A stretch of 64,000 bases of DNA from Lachnospiraceae bacterium (GCA_910574715.1 CAJTCH010000017.1:25450-89449), one strand, 5' to 3'. Shown: positions 33,010 to 41,649, numbered from the stretch's first letter. Program-made: numbers and translations. The notes: a model not told the origin generated them from the letters alone.

Positions 33010-34215
33010 ATGGAGAAGAGTCAGGAAGCAACAAGAGTAAGACCAAAAGTAAAACCAGGCAGAACAAAAGATACGAGCCCGGAAGCATCATTAAGGAAGA
33101 AACGCATGGTCCGTTTCTTTGATTACAATCTGCTCACGATACTGATATCGCTGATCTGTTTCGGACTGGTGATGCTGTACAGCAGCAGTGCATACGGGGC
33201 GCTGCTCCGGCATGGTGACAGTATGCATTATTTTAAGCGTCAGTTGTTCTTTTATGCCGTTGGATTTGTCGGTATGTATGTGATCGCGAAGATTGACTAT
33301 CATATCTATATCAGGTGGGCCAGGCAGATCTATTTTCTGTCCATATTTGCGATGGCGCTCGTGAAGACGCCGCTGGGCAAGGAGGTCAATGGAGCCAGGA
33401 GATGGATCAGGCTGCCCTTTGACCAACAGCTTCAGCCGGCAGAGATTGCCAAGATCGCGATCATCCTGTTTATTCCGGTCCTGATCTGCAACCTGGGCAA
33501 GGACATCAAGAGCTTTAAGGGAATCCGGCAGATCCTTGCGTGGGGCGGCGTCTCGGCGGGATGCGTGCTGGTTCTCACAGAGAACTTAAGCACGGCCGTG
33601 ATTGTCATGGGGATCACCTGTATTATGATATTCGTAGTCCATCCAAAGACGAAGCCCTTTGTGGTGCTTGTGGGGGCAGGGGCGGTTCTTCTTCTGGCGG
33701 CGGTGAAGGTCATGAGCATGACGCTTAAGACAAGCAGTAATTTCCGTCTGCGGAGGATTCTTGTGTGGCTGAACCCGGAAGAGCATACAGCGGAGGGAGG
33801 CTTTCAGGTGCTTCAAGGATTGTATGCGGTGGGGTCCGGAGGATTCTTTGGCAAGGGTCTGGGGAACAGCGCGCAGAAGATGATCATTCCCGAAGTGCAG
33901 AACGATATGATCCTTTCTATAGTATGTGAGGAATTGGGAGTTTTTGGCGCGATTATCGTGCTGGTTTTGTTCGGTATGCTGTTATACCGGTTGATGTTCA
34001 TTGCGCAGAATGCGCCGGATATGTATGGTTCGCTGATCGTGACAGGGATATTTGCCCACATGGCCCTCCAGGTCGTGCTGAATGTTGCCGTTGTGATCAA
34101 TCTGATCCCCACCACGGGAATTACGCTGCCGTTTATCAGTTACGGAGGAACCGCCAGTGTGTTTATCATGGCAGAGATGGGGATCGCCCTTGGAGTGTCT
34201 GGAAAAATCAAATAA
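33010..34215 (+). CDS. SEDS family peptidoglycan polymerase (FtsW/RodA)
   Basis: SEDS proteins polymerise lipid II into glycan strands together with a class B PBP. The 401-residue protein has a basic cytoplasmic N-terminus and about ten membrane helices. Signature segments are LYSSSAYGALLRHGDSMHYF, the large loop with GLYAVGSGGFFGKGLGNSAQ, and PTTGITLPFISYGGTASVFI. A second SEDS gene is at 44069 within the division cluster; both share NDMI and CEELG-FGA motifs. This one lies outside that cluster and could be RodA or a spare FtsW; sequence reading alone does not decide. The ATG at 33010 has TGGAG upstream. Confidence 0.88.
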   Translation: MEKSQEATRVRPKVKPGRTKDTSPEASLRKKRMVRFFDYNLLTILISLICFGLVMLYSSSAYGALLRHGDSMHYFKRQLFFYAVGFVGMYVIAKIDYHIYIRWARQIYFLSIFAMALVKTPLGKEVNGARRWIRLPFDQQLQPAEIAKIAIILFIPVLICNLGKDIKSFKGIRQILAWGGVSAGCVLVLTENLSTAVIVMGITCIMIFVVHPKTKPFVVLVGAGAVLLLAAVKVMSMTLKTSSNFRLRRILVWLNPEEHTAEGGFQVLQGLYAVGSGGFFGKGLGNSAQKMIIPEVQNDMILSIVCEELGVFGAIIVLVLFGMLLYRLMFIAQNAPDMYGSLIVTGIFAHMALQVVLNVAVVINLIPTTGITLPFISYGGTASVFIMAEMGIALGVSGKIK

Positions 34216-34252
34216 AATACTTTTCTTTCCAATATAAATATGGTATGATAAT

Positions 34253-34277
34253 CTATGTAGTATTTAAAACTACATAG
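34253..34277. promoter_or_regulatory. perfect inverted repeat downstream of the degV -10 box
   Basis: CTATGTAGT (34253-34261) and ACTACATAG (34269-34277) are perfect 9-bp arms with a 7-nt spacer. They sit directly after TATGATAAT (34244-34252), at the expected transcription start, so either an operator or a 5' hairpin is possible. Confidence 0.45.
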
Positions 34278-34319
34278 TGTGGAAATGAAGAACACAATAT
34301 ATATACCGGGAGGATGGGT

Positions 34320-35159
34320 ATGAGTTATAAGATTATCGTGGATAGCTGCGGCGAATTAACGGAAGAGATGAAAGCGTCAGGGCGCTTTGAGACGGCATCT
34401 CTGGAGATTGATGTTCATGGACATCATATTATTGATGACGAGACTTTTGACCAGGCAGAATTTCTAAGGCTGGTGGCGGAGTCTCCGGATTCCCCGAAGT
34501 CTTCCTGCCCGTCTCCGGAGCATTATATGGAAGGTTACCGGTGCGAGGCGGAGCATGTGTATGCGGTCACACTGTCTGCGGAGCTGAGCGGGTCTTACAA
34601 CAGTGCGATCCTTGGGAAGAACCTTTATCATGAAGAGTACGGCGAGAAGGATATCTATGTGTTCAATTCTCGTTCTGCGTCGATCGGGGAGACGCTGATC
34701 GCTATGAAGATCGTGGAATGCGAGGAACAGGGGATGGAATTCGCGCAGGTGGTGGAGACGGTAGAGGCATATATCGGGGAACAGCACACGTATTTCGTGT
34801 TGGAGACACTGGATACATTGAGGAAGAACGGACGGCTTACCGGAGTGAAGGCGGTAGTAGCGACCGCGCTCAATATCAAGCCGGTCATGGGTGCGACGCC
34901 GGTCGGCACGATCCTCCAGCTTGGACAGGCGCGGGGTATGAAGAAGGCTCTGGTTAAGATGGTGGATGAGATCATGAAGGATCTTAAGGAGTCGAAGAAG
35001 AAGATACTGGCGATTTCGCACTGCAACTGCCGGGAGAGGGCAGAGTATGTGAAGGAGATGCTGGTGCATAAGGCGGATTTCAGAGATGTGGTGATCCTTG
35101 ATACGGCGGGAATCAGCAGTATGTATGCGGCAGACGGCGGTGTGATTGTTGTGGTGTAG
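34320..35159 (+). CDS. DegV family protein (fatty-acid binding)
   Basis: DegV/FakB proteins bind a fatty acid and present it to the kinase FakA. The 279-residue protein has the two-domain DegV fold: KIIVDSCGELTEEM at the N-terminus, SSCPSPEHYMEGY, VTLSAELSGSYNSA (family Ser/Thr-rich lipid site), and C-terminal VLETLDTLRKNGRLTG with IKPVM. The ATG at 34320 is chosen because GGGAGG (34308-34313) would be directly adjacent to the alternative ATG at 34314. No fakA is nearby. It is transcribed alone. Confidence 0.9.
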   Translation: MSYKIIVDSCGELTEEMKASGRFETASLEIDVHGHHIIDDETFDQAEFLRLVAESPDSPKSSCPSPEHYMEGYRCEAEHVYAVTLSAELSGSYNSAILGKNLYHEEYGEKDIYVFNSRSASIGETLIAMKIVECEEQGMEFAQVVETVEAYIGEQHTYFVLETLDTLRKNGRLTGVKAVVATALNIKPVMGATPVGTILQLGQARGMKKALVKMVDEIMKDLKESKKKILAISHCNCRERAEYVKEMLVHKADFRDVVILDTAGISSMYAADGGVIVVV

Positions 35160-35185
35160 CCGGCAGGAGATCATCTTATGTTATG

Positions 35186-35319
35186 GTAACAGTTCAGATA
35201 CCTTCACTGTTACAGGCATCCGGCCATTAAAAATCGCTTCGCGATGGGCCGGATGCTCTCAGGCTCTACTCTGTGGTACGGTCAGCGCAGTGAATGCGCA
35301 GACCTGTCTGAACTGTTAC
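35186..35319. repeat. 134-bp miniature inverted-repeat element
   Basis: The ends GTAACAGTTCAGA (35186-35198) and TCTGAACTGTTAC (35307-35319) are perfect 13-bp inverted repeats. Inside are nested hairpins: ACTGTTAC (35206-35213) folding back on the left end, GCATCCGGCC (35216-35225) with GGCCGGATGC (35247-35256), and ATCGC/GCGAT within that. No coding capacity. It resembles a MITE or a REP-type element. A related piece occurs at 62630-62700 and a partial one at 28037. It occupies most of the gene-free stretch 35160-35476. Confidence 0.7.
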
Positions 35320-35476
35320 ATGTTATGTTCCTTTTTCGTCGGATTTGGGATAAACTTGTTGTATAATTCCTGGATTTGTGATAGAATATCTCCTATGTCA
35401 GGAATTGCAGAAGGATGACAGATATTATGGCTGTCATTCTGCTATTTATTTATATAGTAAGAAGGAGTCAGAAGCT

Positions 35477-35722
35477 ATGAGTCAGGAGAAGGTTGACAGA
35501 TATAAGAAGGAGAAGGCGAACCGTAAGGAGAATGTGCGCAAAGAGAAGATGCGCAATGCCATGCATAAGGGGGTGGTATGCCTTGTGGGAGTTTTGCTGA
35601 TCGGATGGATCGGATATTCTGCGTATGGCAGATTTGAGGAGAGCAGGTCGAACCAGGAAGCGCACGTGGATTACTCCGCATTGACGAACCTGAAGACAGA
35701 GCTTGCCGAGGTGGCCGAATAG
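35477..35722 (+). CDS. small single-pass membrane protein of unknown function
   Basis: Not recognised. The 81-residue protein has a highly basic N-terminus (about residues 5-27, rich in Lys and Arg), one membrane helix (about 31-48, VVCLVGVLLIGWIGYSAYG) and a short acidic tail, a type II topology. The ATG at 35477 follows AAGGAG at 35462-35467 with 9 nt spacing. It lies directly upstream of the division cluster, separated by a terminator and the mraZ promoter, so a cell-envelope role is possible but unproven. Confidence 0.65.
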   Translation: MSQEKVDRYKKEKANRKENVRKEKMRNAMHKGVVCLVGVLLIGWIGYSAYGRFEESRSNQEAHVDYSALTNLKTELAEVAE

Positions 35723-35764
35723 TGTGACAGATGGTTATATTAAGCTGAATTGATTGACGATTAG

Positions 35765-35793
35765 AAGCAGAATGAGTTCTGCTTCTTTTTTTG
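35765..35793 (+). terminator. Rho-independent terminator before mraZ
   Basis: GAAGCAGAA (35765-35773) and TTCTGCTTC (35778-35786) form a perfect 9-bp stem followed by seven T residues. Confidence 0.9.
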
Positions 35794-35821
35794 TGCAAAA
35801 TACCAAAAAGTGAAAAAGGGG

Positions 35822-35850
35822 TTGAAATAGTCAAAAAAGTAGTTTACAAT
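35822..35850 (+). promoter_or_regulatory. sigma-A promoter of the mraZ division cluster
   Basis: TTGAAA (35822-35827) and TACAAT (35845-35850) are separated by 17 bp, immediately followed by the MraZ-type repeats. Confidence 0.7.
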
Positions 35851-35858
35851 GAATTCAA

Positions 35859-35903
35859 GTGGTAGAAAGTGGTGAAAAGTGGAACGAAGTGGTAATAAAG
35901 TGG
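35859..35903 (+). promoter_or_regulatory. five GTGG repeats, MraZ-binding array
   Basis: GTGG occurs at 35859, 35869, 35879, 35889 and 35900, that is every 10, 10, 10 and 11 bp, mostly in an AAAGTGG context. MraZ is known to bind tandem repeats of this spacing in its own promoter. The array begins right after the -10 box, so MraZ would repress its own cluster. Confidence 0.8.
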
Positions 35904-35930
35904 AGCTGCTTGGGAGAAGGTGAGTTCTGA

Positions 35931-36371
35931 ATGTTGAAAGGGGAGTATAGTCATAATATTGATGCGAAGGGTAGATTGATCATTCCGGCCAAGTTTCGTG
36001 ACGATCTAGGGGAGAATTTCGTCATAACCAAAGGGATGGAGAATTGCCTCTATGTATACCCGGAGAACGAGTGGAACATCTTCGAAGAGAAACTGAACGC
36101 CCTGCCAACTACTACGGACAAGAAAGCCCGCGCCCTTGCATATTTTTTTCAGGGGAGTGCGACAGACGGCGATCTTGACAAGCAAGGAAGAACTCTGATC
36201 CCTTCCGTCCTCAGAGAATTCGCACATCTGGACAAGGAGGTCGTATTCATCGGTATGGGGAAGCGTGCCGAGATCTGGGACAAGGCGAGATGGGATGAGA
36301 AGAATGCTGAAGTGGAAATGAACATTGAAGATATTGCATCTGATATGGAAGCAAGCGGATTTAGTATCTGA
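35931..36371 (+). CDS. mraZ: transcriptional regulator MraZ
   Basis: MraZ is a ring-forming DNA-binding repressor of the division and cell-wall (dcw) cluster. The 146-residue protein has two SpoVT-AbrB-like domains, each with the conserved DxxGR motif: DAKGRLIIPAKFRDDLGE (residues 11-28) and DKQGRTLIPSVLREFAHL (about 84-101). The start at 35931 follows AAGGTGAG. It is first in the cluster and has the expected repeat array between promoter and gene, so autoregulation is well supported. Confidence 0.96.
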   Translation: MLKGEYSHNIDAKGRLIIPAKFRDDLGENFVITKGMENCLYVYPENEWNIFEEKLNALPTTTDKKARALAYFFQGSATDGDLDKQGRTLIPSVLREFAHLDKEVVFIGMGKRAEIWDKARWDEKNAEVEMNIEDIASDMEASGFSI

Positions 36372-36477
36372 CCAATAGTATATGATATCATTTGTCTGAA
36401 GGCTTTGTGGGTAGGCTGTTGTGCCGGTCGGATATCATGCGGTCAGCACAGAGGACAGTATGCGAAAGGGAGCGGAT

Positions 36478-37413
36478 ATGGAATTCGAACACAGATCAGT
36501 ATTACTGAAAGAGACGGTTGACGGATTGAAGGTGAAACCTGACGGTGTCTACGTTGATGGTACACTCGGCGGCGGCGGGCACAGTCTTGAGATCTGCAGG
36601 CGTCTGGGAACACAGGGGAGTATTATAGGAATAGACCAGGATGCGGCGGCCATTGAGGCGGCGGGCATCCGACTGAAAGACTTCGGGGAGAAGGTCACGA
36701 TAGTCAGAAGCAACTATTGTGATATGAAGTCGCAGCTTCAAGGCCTTGGGATTGACAAGGTAGATGGGATCGTTCTGGATCTGGGCGTGTCGTCTTATCA
36801 GTTGGATACGGCAGAGCGGGGGTTCTCCTATCGGGAGGATGCATCTTTGGACATGCGTATGGATACGCGTCAGAAGATGACGGCCAGAGATATTGTCAAT
36901 GACTACGGCGAGATGGAACTTTACCGTGTGATCAGGGATTACGGGGAGGATAAGTTTGCGAAGAATATCGCCAGGCATATCGTAAGTGCACGCGGGAAAG
37001 GCTCCATCGAGACGACAGGGCAGTTGGCAGAGATCATCAGAGCAGCCATTCCGATGAAGTACCAGAAGAAGTCCGGGCATCCGGCCAAGAGGACATTTCA
37101 GGCGATCAGGATTGAGCTGAACCGGGAATTGGAGGTCTTAAGAGATTCGTTGGATATGATGATCGATCTGCTGAATCCAAGGGGAAGGTTGTGTATTATC
37201 ACATTCCATTCACTGGAGGACAGGATTGTTAAGAGTGCATTTAAGAAGAATGAGAACCCTTGCACCTGTCCGGCAGATTTTCCTGTATGTGTATGCGGGA
37301 AGATATCAAAGGGGAGTATTATTACTAGAAAACCGATCTTGCCAAGTGACGGAGAGATCAAGACAAACAGCCGCTCCAAGAGCGCGAAGCTTCGTATCTT
37401 CGAGCGCAGCTGA
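36478..37413 (+). CDS. rsmH: 16S rRNA (cytosine(1402)-N(4))-methyltransferase
   Basis: RsmH (MraW) methylates C1402 in the ribosomal P site. The 311-residue protein has [16 protein letters not shown] at the start, SAM motif [16 protein letters not shown] (residues about 22-37), [20 protein letters not shown], and the C-terminal [18 protein letters not shown]. The ATG at 36478 follows AAGGGAG; upstream in-frame codons at 36421 and 36460 are less likely because the family starts near EFxHxSVLL. The position after mraZ is universal in Firmicutes. Confidence 0.96.
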   Translation: MEFEHRSVLLKETVDGLKVKPDGVYVDGTLGGGGHSLEICRRLGTQGSIIGIDQDAAAIEAAGIRLKDFGEKVTIVRSNYCDMKSQLQGLGIDKVDGIVLDLGVSSYQLDTAERGFSYREDASLDMRMDTRQKMTARDIVNDYGEMELYRVIRDYGEDKFAKNIARHIVSARGKGSIETTGQLAEIIRAAIPMKYQKKSGHPAKRTFQAIRIELNRELEVLRDSLDMMIDLLNPRGRLCIITFHSLEDRIVKSAFKKNENPCTCPADFPVCVCGKISKGSIITRKPILPSDGEIKTNSRSKSAKLRIFERS

Positions 37414-37451
37414 ACTGACAGGACGGGAGCAGGAAGAAAGGGGTGACATAT

Positions 37452-37991
37452 ATGGCAGCAAGACAGAACCGACCGGATTACAGACAACAGTACAGAAGAG
37501 GAGATGCAGCCTCGCAGATGTATGTACAGGGTAACGTTGTGACGAAACCGGCGGAGGAGCCGCGCCGTCATGAGGGGTCGCCCGTAAGACACAGGAAGGC
37601 GAGCAGGCAGGTGCGCAAGAACCGTAAGCTTGCCCTTCGCATGAACTCTGCATATGTGATATTCCTTGCGGTGGCGGCAGTGATGGCGTTGGTGGTATGT
37701 GTCAATTATATAGAACTGCAGTCACGGATTACGAGCCGTTCGAAGAACATTACTGCCATGCAGGAAGAACTGGCAAGGCTTCGTGAGGAGAATAACACCA
37801 GGTACAATGCAGTGATGGATTCTGTGAATCTAGATGAGATCAGGGACCGCGCACAGAATGAACTGGGAATGGTCTATGCTTCGCCGGAGAGGATCATCGG
37901 TTACGAGAGCCCGGCTACGGATTATGTGAAGAAGTATGAGGACATTCCGGAGGACGGAGTGCTTGCCCGGTCCGGTGAAAATGACAGATAG
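37452..37991 (+). CDS. ftsL: cell division protein FtsL-like
   Basis: The 179-residue protein has a basic, disordered cytoplasmic N-terminus (about 1-60), one membrane helix (about 65-87, VIFLAVAAVMALVVCVNYIE), and an extracytoplasmic coiled coil (SRSKNITAMQEELARLREEN). This is the bitopic topology of FtsL/DivIC. Sequence conservation in the family is low, so the name rests on topology and position between rsmH and the division PBP. It would form a complex with DivIB and DivIC that activates septal wall synthesis. The ATG at 37452 follows AAAGGGGTGA. Confidence 0.85.
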   Translation: MAARQNRPDYRQQYRRGDAASQMYVQGNVVTKPAEEPRRHEGSPVRHRKASRQVRKNRKLALRMNSAYVIFLAVAAVMALVVCVNYIELQSRITSRSKNITAMQEELARLREENNTRYNAVMDSVNLDEIRDRAQNELGMVYASPERIIGYESPATDYVKKYEDIPEDGVLARSGENDR

Positions 37992-37998
37992 GTGTATT

Positions 37999-39837
37999 AT
38001 GGCAAAACATACAAAGAATGTATATAAGAAGAAATTTTCTAAATTCATGCAGAAGAAGCTAGTATTGTTGTTTGTGGCGATTATACTAGCTTTTGCTGTA
38101 TTGATAGGCAGGATCACATATATCAATGCGTCCAGCGGTTCCAGCTATACGAAGCTGGTATTGGACCAGCAGCAGTATGACAGCCGGGCGATTCCTTTCA
38201 AGCGGGGGGATATCGTGGACCGCAACGGGACCAAGATTGCGACCAGCGAGAGGGTTTACAATGTGATCTTAGACGTCAAGGTTATGTGCAGCAAGAAGGA
38301 CTACATCGAACCTACAATCCGGGTATTGAAGGAATGTTTCGGAATCGAGGAAGAGAAGGTCCGGGGGGTTATGGAGGAGAGCCCGTCAAGCAGATACAGC
38401 GTTCTTCTGAAAGGGATCGACTATGAGACGGCGCAGAGATTTGAGGCGATCGATCATGATGATGAGAATTATCCCGATGTTAATGGTATCTGGCTTGAGG
38501 ACGACTATATCCGGAGATATCCATATAATACCCTGGCCAGTGATGTGATCGGATTCACGGTGAACGGTAATCTTGGGAGCAACGGTATCGAGGCGGCTTA
38601 TAATTCGATCCTCAACGGCACAGACGGCAAGGAATACGGGTATCTGGACGAAGATTCTACATTTGCCAGAACGGTAAAGGAGCCGGAGAACGGCAATACT
38701 GTCGTGTCCACCATAGACCTGCAGGTACAGAGTATCGTGGAGAAGCATATTCTGGCGTTCAACGAAGCCCACAGGAACGGGGTGACGCCGGGAGAGGGCA
38801 GCAAGACTACGGCGGTGATGGTGATGAATCCGCAGAACGGGGAGACCCTGGCGGAGGCTTCCTATCCGAACTATGATCTGAACCAGCCAAGAGACCTGTC
38901 GAAGTATTATTCGGAGGAAGCACTTGCGGCGATGTCGGATGACGAGAAGATCGAGAAGCTGAACCAGCTGTGGAATAACTTCTGTGTCAGCGAAGCCTAT
39001 GAACCCGGTTCCACATTCAAGCCGTTTACCATCTCGGCGGGGTTTGAGACGGGAACCCTGACAGGAGGGGAAGGCTATACCTGCGGAGGGATGCTGCATA
39101 TAGGGGATCATGATATCCACTGCAGCAACCGTGAAGGGCACGGACCGCAGTCGTTGAAGAGATCCCTTGAGAATTCCTGCAACGTTGCGCTGATGTCTAT
39201 CGGACAGGCTCTTGGCAAGGAGGAGTTCAGCCGTTATCAGAAATTATTCGGCTTTGGCGAGTATACAGGTATCGATCTTCCGGGCGAAGCGCAGGGACTT
39301 TTGTATGACGCCGAGAGTATGGATGCGGCAAGTCTTGCAACGAACGCTTTTGGCCAGAATTTCAATGTGACGATGACACAGTTATGCGCATCGTTCTGCT
39401 CCCTGATCAATGGCGGAGATTATTATAAGCCCCATGTGGTAAGGCAGATCTGGGACAAGAATGGGAACCTGATCGAGAACAAGAACCCGGTGCTGCTTAA
39501 GAAGACCATTTCTAAGGAGACCAGTGATATTATCAAGGATTATATGCTTGGAGTCGTGCAGGAAGGTACCGGCGCCAAGGCGGGAGTTCCGGGATATGAT
39601 ATCGGCGGCAAGACGGGTACGGCGGAGAAGCAGCCCCGCGGCAACGGCAAGTATCTGGTGTCTTTCATCGGATACGCGCCCCAGGAGAACCCGCAGGTAG
39701 TCGTATATGTAGTCGTGGATGAGCCTAACGTGGCAGAACAGGCCTCAAGCTCCTACGCTATGCAGATCGCATCCGACATCATGGCGGAGATCTTCCCTTA
39801 CCTTGGTGTTCAGAAGGCAGCCGCGCCGCAGGAGTAG
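37999..39837 (+). CDS. pbpB: class B penicillin-binding protein, division transpeptidase (PBP2B/FtsI-like)
   Basis: This 612-residue septal transpeptidase has a short cytoplasmic segment, one membrane helix (about 17-37), a dimerisation domain with DIVDRNGTKIATSE, and a C-terminal transpeptidase. The active-site motifs are complete: SxxK in YEPGSTFKPFTIS, SxN as SCN in LENSCNVALMSIG, and KTG in GGKTGTAEKQPRG. No PASTA domains. The ATG at 37999 is preceded by AGGTG; upstream codons in the ftsL gene are disfavoured. It follows ftsL as in Bacillus (ftsL-pbpB) and acts with FtsW and the DivIB complex. Confidence 0.93.
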   Translation: MAKHTKNVYKKKFSKFMQKKLVLLFVAIILAFAVLIGRITYINASSGSSYTKLVLDQQQYDSRAIPFKRGDIVDRNGTKIATSERVYNVILDVKVMCSKKDYIEPTIRVLKECFGIEEEKVRGVMEESPSSRYSVLLKGIDYETAQRFEAIDHDDENYPDVNGIWLEDDYIRRYPYNTLASDVIGFTVNGNLGSNGIEAAYNSILNGTDGKEYGYLDEDSTFARTVKEPENGNTVVSTIDLQVQSIVEKHILAFNEAHRNGVTPGEGSKTTAVMVMNPQNGETLAEASYPNYDLNQPRDLSKYYSEEALAAMSDDEKIEKLNQLWNNFCVSEAYEPGSTFKPFTISAGFETGTLTGGEGYTCGGMLHIGDHDIHCSNREGHGPQSLKRSLENSCNVALMSIGQALGKEEFSRYQKLFGFGEYTGIDLPGEAQGLLYDAESMDAASLATNAFGQNFNVTMTQLCASFCSLINGGDYYKPHVVRQIWDKNGNLIENKNPVLLKKTISKETSDIIKDYMLGVVQEGTGAKAGVPGYDIGGKTGTAEKQPRGNGKYLVSFIGYAPQENPQVVVYVVVDEPNVAEQASSSYAMQIASDIMAEIFPYLGVQKAAAPQE

Positions 39838-39874
39838 AAAAAGATAACTTGACCCAATTCCGATTCATAACCTT

Positions 39875-39910
39875 GCAAAAGCTATAATAAATTATACAAA
39901 AAGCTTTTGC
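39875..39910. promoter_or_regulatory. nested palindrome spanning the promoter of the SpoVD-like gene
   Basis: GCAAAAGCT (39875-39883) and AGCTTTTGC (39902-39910) are perfect 9-bp arms. Inside them TATAAT-AA-ATTATA (39883-39896) is itself a palindrome that contains a -10 box. It lies just 15 bp upstream of the ATG. Confidence 0.55.
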
Positions 39911-39924
39911 GAGGTTTTTATATT

Positions 39925-41649
39925 ATGAAGAATAAGACATATAATAAGAAGAAGATCCTGGTGGTTTTCCTGTGTGCGACGGTGATCATCCTGGCTCTTG
40001 TGGGCAGGCTTGTATATCTGATGGTATTTGACGCACAATATTATCAGAAGAAGGCGGAGGAGCTTCACGAGAGGGAGAGGGAGATCAAGGCGGCAAGAGG
40101 GGAGATCCTGGATGCGAAGGGAGAGGTGCTGGCGACCAATAAGACGGTCTGTACCATATCGGTGATCCACAGCCAGATCAGGGAACCGGAAAAAGTGATA
40201 AAGACACTTGCCGAAGCGCTTGATATGGACGAGGAGACGGTGCGCAAGAGAGTGGAGAAAGTGTCTTCTATGGAGCGGATCAAGACGAATGTGGATAAGG
40301 AGACGGGAGATACGATCCGTAACATGGAACTTGACGGAGTGAAGGTCGACGAGGATTTCAAACGTTATTATCCGCACAATGAGCTGGCTTCCAAGGTGCT
40401 TGGCTTCACCGGCGGAGACAACCAGGGAATCATCGGCCTGGAGGTAAAGTATGAGGAACATCTGAAAGGCTTGAACGGCACCATACTGACGACGACGGAC
40501 GCCCGCGGGGTAGAGCTTGACGGCGTCGCGGAGGACCGGAAGGAGCCGGTGGCGGGCAATACACTTCAGATCAGCCTGGATTATAACATACAGATGTATG
40601 CGCAGCAGATGGCAGAGAAGGTGATGGAGGAGAAACAGGCGGATAAAGTAGGGATTCTGCTGATGAATCCTCAGAATGGGGAGATCCTTGCCATGGTAAA
40701 TGTTCCGGAATTCGATCTGAACGATCCGTTTACTCTGAATACGGGGGAGGACGGGGCGGCCCTGTCAGATGAGAAGCGTCAGGACGCATTGAACCAGATG
40801 TGGAGGAACGGGTGTATCAATGATACCTATGAACCAGGCTCTACATTCAAGATCATCACGGCATCGGCCTGTCTGGAAGAGGGTGTCGTGAAGCTTGAGG
40901 ATAATTTTAGCTGCCCGGGGTACCGGGTGGTGGAGGACCGGAAGATCCGGTGCCATAAGGTGGGCGGACACGGTGCGGAAACATTTGTGAAGGGAATCCA
41001 GAATTCCTGCAATCCGGTGTTTATCGACATTGGACTCAGGCTGGGCACGGATGATTTCTACAAATATTTTAAGCAGTTCGGGCTGATGGATATGACGGGA
41101 GTTGATCTGCCGGGAGAGGCAGGGACGATCATGCACAAGAAGGAGAATGTGGGGCTTGTGGAACTTGCGACTATGAGCTTTGGTCAGTCTTTTCAGGTGA
41201 CACCCATGCAGATGGCGACAACTGTAAGTTCTCTGGTCAACGGCGGCAGACGGGTGACGCCCCATTTCGGAGTGAGGGTGTTAGATGCCGACGGCAAAGA
41301 GGTGGAGCGGTTTCATTATGACGAGAAAGCCGGTATCGTATCGGAAGAGACTTCTGCCACCATGCGGATGTTGCTTGAGAGCGTGGTATCAGAAGGATCC
41401 GGGAAGAATGCATACATAGAAGGTTATGCGATCGGCGGGAAGACGGCTACCTCCCAGACGCTTCCAAGGAGTGCGAACAAATATATTTCCTCCTTTATCG
41501 GGTTTGCTCCGGCAGACGACCCTCAGATCTTAGGAATGTGTGTGATCTATAACCCTCAGGGAGTCTATTATGGAGGGACGATCGCTGCTCCGGTGGTGCG
41601 AAACATATTTGAGAGCGTATTACCTTATCTTGGCATTGAAAAAGAGTAG
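39925..41649 (+). CDS. class B penicillin-binding protein, SpoVD-like
   Basis: The 574-residue protein is the second of two tandem class B PBPs, in the place of spoVD (spore cortex PBP) in Bacillus. It has one membrane helix (about 12-32), a dimerisation domain with ARGEILDAKGEVLATNK, and the transpeptidase motifs SxxK (YEPGSTFKIIT) and SxN as SCN (IQNSCNPVFIDIG). The third motif reads GGKTATSQ, KTA instead of KTG. No PASTA domain at the C-terminus. The ATG at 39925 has GAGG upstream. It has its own promoter region, consistent with separate control, possibly during sporulation. Confidence 0.85.
   Translation: MKNKTYNKKKILVVFLCATVIILALVGRLVYLMVFDAQYYQKKAEELHEREREIKAARGEILDAKGEVLATNKTVCTISVIHSQIREPEKVIKTLAEALDMDEETVRKRVEKVSSMERIKTNVDKETGDTIRNMELDGVKVDEDFKRYYPHNELASKVLGFTGGDNQGIIGLEVKYEEHLKGLNGTILTTTDARGVELDGVAEDRKEPVAGNTLQISLDYNIQMYAQQMAEKVMEEKQADKVGILLMNPQNGEILAMVNVPEFDLNDPFTLNTGEDGAALSDEKRQDALNQMWRNGCINDTYEPGSTFKIITASACLEEGVVKLEDNFSCPGYRVVEDRKIRCHKVGGHGAETFVKGIQNSCNPVFIDIGLRLGTDDFYKYFKQFGLMDMTGVDLPGEAGTIMHKKENVGLVELATMSFGQSFQVTPMQMATTVSSLVNGGRRVTPHFGVRVLDADGKEVERFHYDEKAGIVSEETSATMRMLLESVVSEGSGKNAYIEGYAIGGKTATSQTLPRSANKYISSFIGFAPADDPQILGMCVIYNPQGVYYGGTIAAPVVRNIFESVLPYLGIEKE

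Noticed and set aside
39838..39924. Sigma-E promoter before the SpoVD-like gene
   Set aside because: CATAA and TATACAAA elements occur, but their spacing of about 21 bp does not fit the required 14-15 bp.
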